DNA of 9,462 nt from positions 1 to 9,462 of the forward strand of contig CAMNHX010000030.1 of assembly GCA_946539945.1 (NCBI GenBank). The letters are read 5' to 3'. Both the position numbers and the translations under genes were made by a program. The notes under the pieces were generated by a model. That model searched no databases. It was not told the DNA's origin and saw only the letters and a list, made by a program, of their open reading frames with translations. Positions 1-5,852 of the stretch are shown here, one piece after another (position 1 is the first letter of the stretch; the number at the start of each line of letters is the position of its first letter). This DNA comes from an uncultured Desulfobulbus sp. (GTDB lineage Bacteria > Desulfobacterota > Desulfobulbia > Desulfobulbales > Desulfobulbaceae).

Positions 1-642
1 GGTAATGGCTGCCATGTGTTTCTTGACAGCAGGCGGCAAAGCGCCGTTCAAAGGCAAGACCGGATTGTGCTGCGCCCGTCCTGTCTGAATGGCATAGTTG
101 AAGACCTGTCCGGCAAGCTGAAGAACACGATGGGCAGTTTCAAGCCGTCCACCCGCCTCAATGCGCCGGGCCACTGCCAGCATCTCCTGCGGTGTCACAG
201 TGTCCACAGGTTGCGAACCTATCCAAGGGAAGAGATGCAAACGCAAACGTCCCTCAAGGGATTGCGTGTAGGATGCCGCTCTTGAGGGCGCGAACTTGCT
301 CAACCATTCTGTGGCAACAGCGGTAAAGGTGTTTGCGCCGCCTGCCTTCGCCCGCCTCCCCCGGTGTTGGACACGAGGGTCTTTACCCGCTGCAAGCTGC
401 TGTCTGGCCTCTTGCGCCAATTCCCGTGCCGTCTTCAATGTCACCTTGGGATATGCGCCCAAAGACAGCTTGCGCTTGGTCTTGTCGCCCTTGGGGAAGC
501 GAAAACCAAAGCGCCAGTACTTGCCACCATTGGGGAAGACCTCCAGAAATAGACTGCCGCCGTCCTTGAGCGTGTACATCTTCTCTTTGGGCTGTGCGGT
601 TCTAATGTGCGTGTCAGTCAGTAGATTCATGCTCTTGGTCAT
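1..642 (-). CDS. int: Tyrosine recombinase/integrase, DUF4102 (P4-type), 3' part outside the window
   Basis: N-terminal 214 codons of a site-specific tyrosine recombinase that would integrate and excise the mobile element lying to the left. Residues about 5-95 look like the DUF4102 arm-binding domain (LKDGGSLFLEVFPNGGKYWRF, then KRKLSLGAYPKVTLKTARE). Residues about 105-195 look like the SAM-like core-binding domain (TFTAVATEWL to FNYAIQTGRAQHNP). The catalytic domain with the R-H-R-Y residues is beyond the window edge, so activity cannot be judged; such enzymes are usually about 400 residues. The ATG at 640-642 is preceded by AAGAGG six bases upstream; an in-frame ATG four codons later is less well placed. 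The gene reads away from the tRNA-Ser 3' end on the same strand, the usual arrangement for this family. A TGACACC repeat cluster covers its upstream region, which suggests autoregulation or arm-site binding. The family call is firm; the element type (prophage, ICE or island) is unknown. Confidence 0.9.
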   Translation of the reverse strand, partial: MTKSMNLLTDTHIRTAQPKEKMYTLKDGGSLFLEVFPNGGKYWRFGFRFPKGDKTKRKLSLGAYPKVTLKTARELAQEARQQLAAGKDPRVQHRGRRAKAGGANTFTAVATEWLSKFAPSRAASYTQSLEGRLRLHLFPWIGSQPVDTVTPQEMLAVARRIEAGGRLETAHRVLQLAGQVFNYAIQTGRAQHNPVLPLNGALPPAVKKHMAAIT

Positions 643-657
643 ATCTGGCCTCTTGAT

Positions 658-726
658 GGTGTCATATAAAAAGGTGTCACTTGGCCCATGACACCAAAAA
701 TGACACCTTTCCCCTCGGCTGTCACC
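658..726. repeat. Cluster of TGACACC heptamers upstream of the integrase
   Basis: Four exact heptamers lie at 658-664, 673-679, 689-695 and 701-707. The first two read GGTGTCA and the last two TGACACC on the + strand, giving a symmetric inverted array with gaps of 8, 9 and 5 bp. A one-mismatch copy (TGTCACC) lies at 720-726. The leftmost copy ends just before the integrase ribosome binding site. Short repeats between an integrase gene and its tRNA att site are commonly arm-type integrase sites or excisionase sites. That role is inferred here from position and symmetry only. Confidence 0.6.
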
Positions 727-761
727 AAGTTTTTTCGGTCTTCCCCGGCATGAAAAGCATG

Positions 762-794
762 AAAAAGGCCCAGAACCTTTAATGATTCCGGGCC
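762..794 (-). terminator. Rho-independent terminator downstream of tRNA-Ser
   Basis: On the minus strand, GGCCCGGAA (794-786) pairs with TTCTGGGCC (775-767), 9 bp with one G-U pair and a 10-base loop. Five U follow (766-762). It lies 37 bp past the tRNA 3' end and before the integrase, so it would end the tRNA transcript and insulate int. If the attachment core is at the tRNA 3' end, this terminator is element DNA. Confidence 0.75.
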
Positions 795-830
795 ATTACA
801 GTATTTATCGGCTTTCGCCGGTTTTGACTT

Positions 831-920
831 TGGCGGAGGGACAGGGATTCGAACCCTGGGTGGAGTTGCCCCCACAACGGTTTTCGAGACCGTCCCGTTC
901 AACCGCTCCGGCATCCCTCC
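831..920 (-). tRNA. tRNA-Ser (anticodon CGA)
   Basis: A complete 90-base class II tRNA with encoded CCA. The 7 bp acceptor stem GGAGGGA/TCCCTCC, discriminator G and 3' CCA are visible. The anticodon stem ACGGT/ACCGT closes the loop CTCGAAA, giving anticodon CGA at 884-886, which reads UCG. A long variable arm (GTGGGG/CTCCAC around GCAA) identifies it as a serine tRNA. The T arm is CAGGG-TTCGAAT-CCCTG. The integrase gene begins about 190 bp beyond its 3' end in the same orientation, so this gene is the likely attB site and its 3' end is probably one copy of the attachment core. Confidence 0.97.
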
Positions 921-937
921 GCAGATTGCGATGCGCC

Positions 938-966
938 TTTGTACCTTGCCCGCACCGAAAAAGCAA
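938..966 (-). promoter_or_regulatory. Sigma70-type promoter of tRNA-Ser
   Basis: On the minus strand the -35 box TTGCTT (966-961) and the -10 box TACAAA (943-938) are separated by exactly 17 bp. The -10 box ends 17 bp before the mature tRNA 5' end, so transcription would start about 10 bases upstream of the tRNA. This is read from the sequence; no experimental start is known. Confidence 0.65.
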
Positions 967-998
967 GAAATCGCTGGACTTTTCGGAACACCTTGCCA

Positions 999-1868
999 TC
1001 AGGGTTGGCGAACGTCAAAGGTGTTGCACTGATCCGGGTTACCGCTTGCGTAGCCCTGCTTGAACCAGCGCACCCGCTGCGCCGAAGTGCCGTGCGTGAA
1101 GGTTTCCGGCGTAACGTAACCGCGCTGATTCTTTTGCAGGCGGTCATCGCCAATCTGGCTGGCCGCATTGAGCGCCTCTTCAATATCGCCAGGCTCCACC
1201 AGGTTTTTGACCCGGTCTGCATTGTGTGCCCAGACGCCCGCAAAGCAGTCGGCCTGCAGCTCCAGACGCACGGAGTACTGGTTGTACTCCTCCTTGGACA
1301 GACGCTGTCGCAGGGCCTGCACCTGACCGCTGATACCCAGAAGATTCTGCACGTGGTGTCCCACCTCATGGGCGATCACATAAGCCTGGGCAAAATCGCC
1401 GGGAGAGTTCAGCTTGCTCTTCAGATCATCGTAAAAGGCCAGATCAATATAGACCTTGTGATCTGCCGGACAGTAGAAAGGTCCCATGGCAGACTGGGCA
1501 AAGCCGCAGGCCGAATTGATGCTGTCCCGGAAGAGCACGAGTTTCGGCTCCTCGTAGCGCTTGCCGCTGGCCTGGAAAATGCGGTTCCAGTTGTCCTCGG
1601 TGTCAGCCAGTACCACAGCCACAAATTCTCGCTGCTGCTTTTCCAGTCCGCTTTCCTGAACCGGACCAGACTGTGTGACCTGCCCCGGTTGGCCCTGTCC
1701 CTGCAAGGCCCCGCCAATCTCCATGACCGTTCCCGGATCAATACCAAAGTACATACCCACCAAGGCCAGCAGCAAAAGCCCTATGCCACCGCCCGCTACC
1801 GGCTTGGAGATGCGGGAGCCGCGTCTGTCTTCCAGGTTGTCGGATTGTCGTTGTCCTTGCCAGCGCAT
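999..1868 (-). CDS. YpfJ-type neutral zinc metallopeptidase, paralogue A
   Basis: A 289-residue protein of the putative neutral zinc metallopeptidase family (PF04228, E. coli YpfJ, about 287 residues). The family N-terminus MRWQGQR...NLEDRRGSR is followed by one hydrophobic segment at about 26-43 (GGGIGLLLLALVGMYF), suggesting an N-in membrane anchor with the enzyme domain outside. The zinc motif HEVGH is at 167-171. A conserved ELQAD at 203-207 probably supplies a further ligand, and four Cys (121, 133, 208, 281) are shared with paralogue B. The start at 1866-1868 is preceded by AGGAGG seven bases upstream; a 14-codon longer reading frame lacks family similarity and would begin inside the terminator at 1890-1919. 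The physiological substrate of the family is not known. No clear terminator follows, so its transcript could run into the tRNA-Ser gene. Confidence 0.9.
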   Translation of the reverse strand: MRWQGQRQSDNLEDRRGSRISKPVAGGGIGLLLLALVGMYFGIDPGTVMEIGGALQGQGQPGQVTQSGPVQESGLEKQQREFVAVVLADTEDNWNRIFQASGKRYEEPKLVLFRDSINSACGFAQSAMGPFYCPADHKVYIDLAFYDDLKSKLNSPGDFAQAYVIAHEVGHHVQNLLGISGQVQALRQRLSKEEYNQYSVRLELQADCFAGVWAHNADRVKNLVEPGDIEEALNAASQIGDDRLQKNQRGYVTPETFTHGTSAQRVRWFKQGYASGNPDQCNTFDVRQP

Positions 1869-1889
1869 ATACGTGCCTCCTGTTTGACG

Positions 1890-1919
1890 AAAAAGAAAGG
1901 CGGGACGCAAAGCCCCGCC
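1890..1919 (-). terminator. Rho-independent terminator between the two peptidase paralogues
   Basis: On the minus strand, GGCGGGGC (1919-1912) pairs with GTCCCGCC (1906-1899) around the loop TTTGC, with one G-U pair. It is followed by TTTCTTTTT (1898-1890). It lies 39 bp after the stop of paralogue B and just before the ribosome binding site of paralogue A. It should end the B transcript. Paralogue A then needs its own promoter or read-through, and I see no convincing promoter in the short remaining space. Confidence 0.85.
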
Positions 1920-1958
1920 GGAAACAGCGGGCGACCTGAAGCCGCTCCGCCTTGCGTT

Positions 1959-2819
1959 TCAGAGTTTTTCTGCCCCAAAGGTATTGCACTGCGAGGGATC
2001 GCCTGACTTGTAGCCACGTTTGAACCAGCGGACCCGTTGGGCTGAAGTGCCGTGGGTGAAGGTGTCTGGCGTCACCTCGTAACCGGCTGAACGCTGCAAA
2101 TGATCGTCGCCGATCTTGCTGGCCGCATTGAGTGCCTCTTCAATGTCGCCTGGCTCTACCAGATGCCTGGTGCGATCCGCGTAGTGCGCCCAGATCCCGG
2201 CGTAGCAGTCAGCCTGCAACTCCAGCCGCACAGACAGCCTGTTGGACTCAACTTCAGACAGTTTCTCGCTTTGGCGGTCCACCTCGTCGCTGGCGCCCAA
2301 AAGTTTTTGCACGTGGTGTCCCACTTCATGGGCCAAAACGTAGGCTTGGGCAAAGTCTCCGGGTGCGCCCAGATCGCGTTTCAGCTCCTCGTAAAAGGAG
2401 AGATCAAGATAGACCTTCTTGTCAGCCGGACAGTAAAAAGGTCCGATGTCCGCCTGGCCGATACCGCACTTGGTGTTCACGTCTTCCCGGAACAGCACCA
2501 GCTTGGGTTCTTCGTAGGTCAGATTATTGGCCTTGAAGATCGTGTGCCAAGTGTCCTCCAGATCAGCCAAGACCACGGAGACAAAACGGCGCAACTGTTG
2601 CTCCTTGGCGTCTTCCTCCACGGGCTTGCCTGTTTCCTCCGTTTGCTCGTCATTGCCCAGAATGGCGTTACCGATGTCCATGGTGGTCTCTGGGTCAATG
2701 TCAAACAGGAAGCTGCCCACCAAGGCCAGCAGCAAAAGCCCGATGCCACCGCGCCGGACAGCGCGGGAGCCTCGCCTGTCTTCCACGTTGCCGGATTCCC
2801 GTTGTCCTTGCCAGCGCAT
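1959..2819 (-). CDS. YpfJ-type neutral zinc metallopeptidase, paralogue B
   Basis: A 286-residue member of the same PF04228 family, about 60% identical by eye to paralogue A along its length. It has the MRWQGQRESGNVEDRRGSR start and a hydrophobic anchor at about 24-39 (GGIGLLLLALVGSFLF). An acidic variable linker covers about 57-75. HEVGH is at 164-168, ELQADC at 200-205, and the C-terminal SAQRVRWFKRGYKSGDPSQCNTF block is shared with A. The start at 2817-2819 has AGGAGGT five bases upstream; a frame open for 38 more codons overlaps the candidate promoter and is not family-like. The anchor and linker are the most diverged parts, while the zinc and C-terminal blocks are nearly the same. This fits a tandem duplication followed by divergence of the exposed linker. 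Both copies keep the metal ligands, so neither looks dead. Confidence 0.9.
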   Translation of the reverse strand: MRWQGQRESGNVEDRRGSRAVRRGGIGLLLLALVGSFLFDIDPETTMDIGNAILGNDEQTEETGKPVEEDAKEQQLRRFVSVVLADLEDTWHTIFKANNLTYEEPKLVLFREDVNTKCGIGQADIGPFYCPADKKVYLDLSFYEELKRDLGAPGDFAQAYVLAHEVGHHVQKLLGASDEVDRQSEKLSEVESNRLSVRLELQADCYAGIWAHYADRTRHLVEPGDIEEALNAASKIGDDHLQRSAGYEVTPDTFTHGTSAQRVRWFKRGYKSGDPSQCNTFGAEKL

Positions 2820-2864
2820 GGAAACCTCCTGAATGGCGAAAAAGGGGATGTCTTGCAAATCTGG

Positions 2865-2893
2865 AAGGTACTGTCTGCATGGGGAAAAGACAA
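2865..2893 (-). promoter_or_regulatory. Candidate sigma70 promoter for peptidase paralogue B
   Basis: On the minus strand TTGTCT (2893-2888) and TACCTT (2870-2865) are separated by 17 bp. The -10 box ends 45 bp before the paralogue B ATG, a normal leader length. The -10 is only moderately close to consensus, so this is a candidate. Confidence 0.45.
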
Positions 2894-3287
2894 GCATTTC
2901 GCGGGGCGATAGTGGCTGGAACTGCGCGATCAAGGCGGAAGGGGAAACGGGTAATCATGGTCTTTGCCGCAACAATGGGCATGGCTGAACCGGGAAAAAG
3001 CCTGTTCCACTCTCCTCACGGCAGTTTTTCCTCTTCACGAGGCTTGAGCTGTTCAGAAGTATCTACCTCCAAAGAGTGCTTTTCCTTGAGACTGCGAACT
3101 GTACGCCGCCCTTTTTCGTTTGCAGACCCTGCTTCTTCCTGTAATGTTGCCGGACAGCAAAGTGGTTCAGGAGCGCCTGTCGCTTCTGGACACGACAAAA
3201 GTTCCCGCCAGTGAGCGGGAGCAAGCAGGGGTCCGACCCGAAAAACGGTCTCTGGGCCTTAAAATCCGCTGAACTATGAGGTGAGGT
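2894..3287. other. Long intergenic region between divergent paralogue B and tatA
   Basis: About 390 bp with no gene I can support. Short open frames exist on both strands, including a 60-codon leftward frame at 3016-3198 that would need a TTG start. None has a good ribosome binding site or a recognisable protein pattern. The visible structure is a hairpin at 3201-3222, GTTCCCGC/GCGGGAGC around a 6-base loop, followed by TTTT on the minus strand. I found no convincing promoter for tatA, although TAAAAT at 3260-3265 could be a -10 box. Confidence 0.5.
3201..3222. other. Hairpin upstream of tatA
   Basis: An 8 bp stem (3201-3208 with 3215-3222, one G-U pair) and the loop CAGTGA. Read leftward it is followed by only four U, so it would be a weak terminator, and there is no leftward gene to its right for it to terminate. 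It could instead be a structured element near the tatA promoter. The role is unknown. Confidence 0.35.
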
Positions 3288-3482
3288 ATGTTTGGTTTGG
3301 GTATGCCTGAACTGATCGTTATTCTGGTGATTATCGTGATTCTGTTCGGTGCGGGCAAGTTGCCGGAAATCGGTAGCGGTATCGGCAAGGGTATCAGGAA
3401 CTTCAAGGATGCCACCAAAGGCGAAGAGAACAAGACCCTTGACGCCAAAGTTGAGGAATCAAGTGAGGAAAAAAAGGCTTGA
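3288..3482 (+). CDS. tatA: Sec-independent protein translocase subunit TatA
   Basis: A 64-residue TatA/E protein, the pore-forming or membrane-weakening subunit of the twin-arginine translocase, which exports folded, often cofactor-bearing proteins. Residues 1-21 give the short N-terminal membrane helix ([15 protein letters not shown]). The conserved FG hinge is at 20-21, the amphipathic helix [19 protein letters not shown] at 24-42, then a charged K/E-rich tail, all typical of TatA. GAGGTGAGG lies just before the ATG. The absence of a long C-terminal domain argues against TatB. tatB and tatC are not in this window, so it is encoded alone here, and its neighbours have no evident link to export. 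It is separated from the next gene by 265 bp containing that gene's own promoter. Confidence 0.95.
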   Translation: MFGLGMPELIVILVIIVILFGAGKLPEIGSGIGKGIRNFKDATKGEENKTLDAKVEESSEEKKA

Positions 3483-3549
3483 ATCCTCTTTTCCCGCTGG
3501 TTTTCCAACTCCGGCTTTCCGGGCTGCGAGCAGAATGCCCTTGGGTGCT

Positions 3550-3575
3550 GCTTGCAGCTTTGTTTTTTTGCAAGC
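3550..3575. repeat. 7 bp inverted repeat downstream of tatA
   Basis: GCTTGCA (3550-3556) and TGCAAGC (3569-3575) flank a T-rich 12-base loop. The T run is inside the loop rather than after the stem, so it is not a standard intrinsic terminator. It may still mark the 3' end of the tatA message. The rest of 3483-3660 shows nothing recognisable. Confidence 0.35.
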
Positions 3576-3660
3576 CCCGACACGCCCTGTTCGCCTGCTT
3601 CCACGCCGCCTGCGGCCAGTGCCTTTCCGTTCTCTGCCCACTGTCTGGCAAGGCTGCGGC

Positions 3661-3689
3661 TTGCGTCATCTGCCCGGAAAGGGTACACT
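3661..3689 (+). promoter_or_regulatory. Sigma70-type promoter of the PfkB-family kinase
   Basis: TTGCGT (3661-3666) and TACACT (3684-3689) are separated by exactly 17 bp. Transcription would start near 3696, about 50 bases before the kinase ATG. The same -35 hexamer and spacer length recur at the promoter of the next gene. Confidence 0.65.
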
Positions 3690-3747
3690 TTTCGCGTAGC
3701 TTCGCTGTTGCAGGTCCTTTTGGTTGCACATTCAGGAGCAGCTCATC

Positions 3748-4632
3748 ATGCATAACGGTCATAACGGTCTTTTTGTCGGGCAGTGCAGTGTCGAACTGGT
3801 GTACTACCTGCCGCACGCCCTCTTGCCCCGCCAGCGAATGAAGGCGGAGCGCCAGCTTGCCTTTGCGGGCGGCGCTGCCACCAATGCGGCCATCGCCTTT
3901 TCCGCCTTTGAAAACGTCGCCAGCCTGATTACCGGTCTGGGCGAGCATCCGCTTGCCGAAGTGGCGCGTTCCGACATCATGGATCGCGCCGTGGCCCTGA
4001 TCGATCTGGATTCCCTGCCACACCGTCCGCCCTCTGTCGGCTCGGTTCTGGTGGATCTGGAAACCCACGAGTACAGCGTGGCCTATGCCACCACCTATGC
4101 CCGCAAGCTGCGCAACGTTGAGCTTGGCGAGACCATTTTTAGTGGGGTGGACATTGTCATGCTGGACGGCACTTATCTGCCCCAGGCCGTGGAAGCGGCA
4201 CGAACGGCCCGGAAACGGGGCATTCCGGTGGTCCTGGACGGCGGCGTCTGGCGTCCAGGTCTGGAAGAACTGCTGCCCCTTGTGGACTATATCATTGCCT
4301 CCCGCGCCTTCCGCACGCCAGATTGCACCAATGTGGGCGAGATGTTCGCGACTCTGCGCAAATACGGCATTGAATACCAGGCTGTCACCCGGGCCAGCGA
4401 GCCGATTTTGCTGCACGAAAAAGGAGTCACAGAGGAACTGCCCATTGAAAAGGTACTGGTTCTGGACACCTTGGGAGCAGGCGACATTCTGCACGGCGCT
4501 TTTTGTCATTTCATTCTGGAACACGACTTCAAAACCGCCCTGCAAAAGGCCAGCGAGGTGGCCACGCTGGCCTGCACCGCCTTGGGGCCACGCGCCTGGA
4601 TTGAGCAGATACACCTCTCCACAGAGGAGTAA
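3748..4632 (+). CDS. PfkB-family carbohydrate kinase
   Basis: A 294-residue ribokinase/PfkB-family sugar kinase, expected to transfer the ATP gamma-phosphate to a sugar hydroxyl in the cytoplasm. PfkB signature 1 is visible as GGAATNAA at 41-48. Signature 2 is DTLGAGDILHGAF at 240-252, with the catalytic base expected at D246. The VVLDGGVW stretch (161-168), GAGD-x-x-HGA and the C-terminal LACTALGPRAWI recall the YihV (sulfofructose kinase) subgroup as I remember it, but the substrate cannot be named from this. The start chosen is the ATG at 3748, with AGGAG ten bases upstream; a TTG eight codons earlier has no ribosome binding site. It is followed after 117 bp by the KdnB-like dehydrogenase on the same strand, which has a promoter of its own. 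The family is certain and the specificity unknown. Confidence 0.88.
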   Translation: MHNGHNGLFVGQCSVELVYYLPHALLPRQRMKAERQLAFAGGAATNAAIAFSAFENVASLITGLGEHPLAEVARSDIMDRAVALIDLDSLPHRPPSVGSVLVDLETHEYSVAYATTYARKLRNVELGETIFSGVDIVMLDGTYLPQAVEAARTARKRGIPVVLDGGVWRPGLEELLPLVDYIIASRAFRTPDCTNVGEMFATLRKYGIEYQAVTRASEPILLHEKGVTEELPIEKVLVLDTLGAGDILHGAFCHFILEHDFKTALQKASEVATLACTALGPRAWIEQIHLSTEE

Positions 4633-4643
4633 CCGCTTTCAGG

Positions 4644-4672
4644 TTGCGTTTGTAGGAGGCCCCTTCTATAAT
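4644..4672 (+). promoter_or_regulatory. Strong sigma70-type promoter of the iron-dependent dehydrogenase
   Basis: TTGCGT (4644-4649) and a perfect TATAAT (4667-4672) are separated by 17 bp. The predicted start near 4679 leaves a leader of about 70 bases. It begins 11 bp after the kinase stop codon, so the dehydrogenase can be expressed independently of the kinase. Confidence 0.8.
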
Positions 4673-4685
4673 CGCCCTTGGTTGC

Positions 4686-4744
4686 CGTTTGCAGGCGCGT
4701 GCCCGCGTTTGCAGGCGGCTCTTTTCTTCTCTTTCAAGCAGGCG
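4686..4744 (+). repeat. Direct repeats in the leader of the iron-dependent dehydrogenase
   Basis: CGTTTGCAGGCG occurs exactly at 4686-4697 and 4706-4717, 20 bp apart start to start, about two helical turns. The core GCAGGCG occurs a third time at 4738-4744, next to the expected ribosome binding site. The copies lie just downstream of the predicted transcription start. They could be an operator, or part of a GC-rich leader structure that is followed by a pyrimidine-rich tract (4719-4735). Neither role is proven. Confidence 0.5.
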
Positions 4745-4749
4745 CTTTC

Positions 4750-5811
4750 ATGTACAGAAATTTCAAAATTGTTCCCAACATCATCTTTGGTCGCGGCGCT
4801 TTCAACCAGCTTGGCGAGATCCTCAAACCCAAACGGACACCCGGTGGCTGCATGGTTTTCGTGATGGACGAGGTCTTTTCCGGCAAAGAGCTTGAATCCC
4901 GCCTGCCGCTGGAAGGGGGCGATCTGCTCCTGCCGGTCTGCGTGCGGGACGAACCCAAGACCAAGTATGTGGACGAGTTGACAGCCAAGGTCAAGGCATA
5001 CACCACGCAGCCCGACGGCGTGATTGGCATTGGCGGCGGGTCCAGCATGGATCTGGCCAAGGCCGTGTCGCTCATGCTCACCAATCCAGGATCTTCGGTG
5101 GAGTATCAAGGCTGGGATCTGATCAGGAATCCGGCGGTTTATCATGTGGCAGTGCCGACTCTTTCCGGCACAGGAGCAGAAATCTCCCGCACTGCGGTCT
5201 TGACCGGCCCGGAAAAGAAACTGGGACTGAACTCCGACTACACGCTCTTTGATCAGGTACTTCTGGACCCGGAACTGACCGCAGGCGTGCCCAAGGACCA
5301 GTGGTTCTACACCGGCATGGACTGCTATATCCACGATATTGAGTCCCTGAACGGCACCTATCTGAACGCCTTCAGCAAGGCATACGGCGAAAAATCCCTG
5401 GAACTCTGTCACCAGGTTTTTCTGGAGGAGCATGAGGACAGCGCTGACCGCCTGATGATGGCCTCGTATTTTGGCGGCATGAGCATTGCGTATTCGCAGG
5501 TTGGGGCCTGCCACGCGCTGTCCTACGGCCTGTCCTTTGTGCTGGGCACGCATCACGGTGTGGGTTGCTGCATCACCTTTGACGTGCTGGACGAGATTTA
5601 CCCGGAAGGTGTCAAGGTCTTCCGTGAGATGATGGCGCGGCACAAGGTGTCCCTGCCCCGAAACCTGACACAAGGTTTGAGCGAGGCAGACATGGATACC
5701 ATGGTCAAGGTGTCTTTGGGTATGACCCCGCTCTGGGAAAACTGTCTGGGCAAGGACTGGCAGAACATTATGACGCCAGCCCGCGCCAGAGAACTGTTCA
5801 GCCGGATGTGA
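4750..5811 (+). CDS. kdnB: Iron-containing alcohol dehydrogenase, KdnB-like (Kdo 8-oxidase)
   Basis: A 353-residue group III (iron-dependent) alcohol dehydrogenase. The dinucleotide-binding motif GGGSSMD is at 95-101 and SGTGAEIS at 139-146. The metal ligands expected from FucO-type enzymes are all present: D191, H195, H255 and H269. The length and wording (MYRNFKIVPNIIFGRGAFNQL, SVEYQGWDLI, DQWFYTGMDCYIHDIESL, SYGLSFVLGTHHG) resemble, from memory, Shewanella KdnB. That enzyme oxidises C8 of Kdo to the aldehyde that KdnA aminates to 8-amino-Kdo for lipopolysaccharide. KdnA is not in the window. The start at 4750 has only a weak GCAGGCG ribosome binding site, and an upstream in-frame start at 4678 would overlap the promoter start region. 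Class membership is firm; the KdnB assignment is likely but not proven, and another short-chain alcohol or sugar oxidase is the alternative. Confidence 0.72.
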   Translation: MYRNFKIVPNIIFGRGAFNQLGEILKPKRTPGGCMVFVMDEVFSGKELESRLPLEGGDLLLPVCVRDEPKTKYVDELTAKVKAYTTQPDGVIGIGGGSSMDLAKAVSLMLTNPGSSVEYQGWDLIRNPAVYHVAVPTLSGTGAEISRTAVLTGPEKKLGLNSDYTLFDQVLLDPELTAGVPKDQWFYTGMDCYIHDIESLNGTYLNAFSKAYGEKSLELCHQVFLEEHEDSADRLMMASYFGGMSIAYSQVGACHALSYGLSFVLGTHHGVGCCITFDVLDEIYPEGVKVFREMMARHKVSLPRNLTQGLSEADMDTMVKVSLGMTPLWENCLGKDWQNIMTPARARELFSRM

Positions 5812-5852
5812 GCCACAACCTGAAGGCAGGCGCAGAGTCCACCTCACTGCAA

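Noticed and set aside
960..992. Inverted repeat CCGAAAAG/CTTTTTCGG as terminator of peptidase paralogue A
   Set aside because: The loop is long, one base is bulged, no U-tract follows the stem, and it overlaps the -35 region of the tRNA promoter.
939..2006. Long rightward open frame antisense to the peptidase genes (355 codons)
   Set aside because: It lies opposite two clear zinc peptidases, has no recognisable motifs, and is explained by the codon bias of the real genes.
2879..3214. 111-codon rightward frame and 60-codon leftward frame in the intergenic region
   Set aside because: The starts are poor (no ribosome binding site, or TTG), there are no motifs, and the rightward one overlaps the peptidase promoter.
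3479..3841. Possible 120-residue Cys-rich protein starting at the tatA stop
   Set aside because: It would start with TTG, overlaps the kinase promoter and the first 30 codons of the kinase, and its composition looks like frame-shifted sequence.
3403..4614. 403-codon leftward open frame opposite tatA and the kinase
   Set aside because: It is an antisense shadow of the PfkB gene, covers the kinase promoter region, and has no family motifs.
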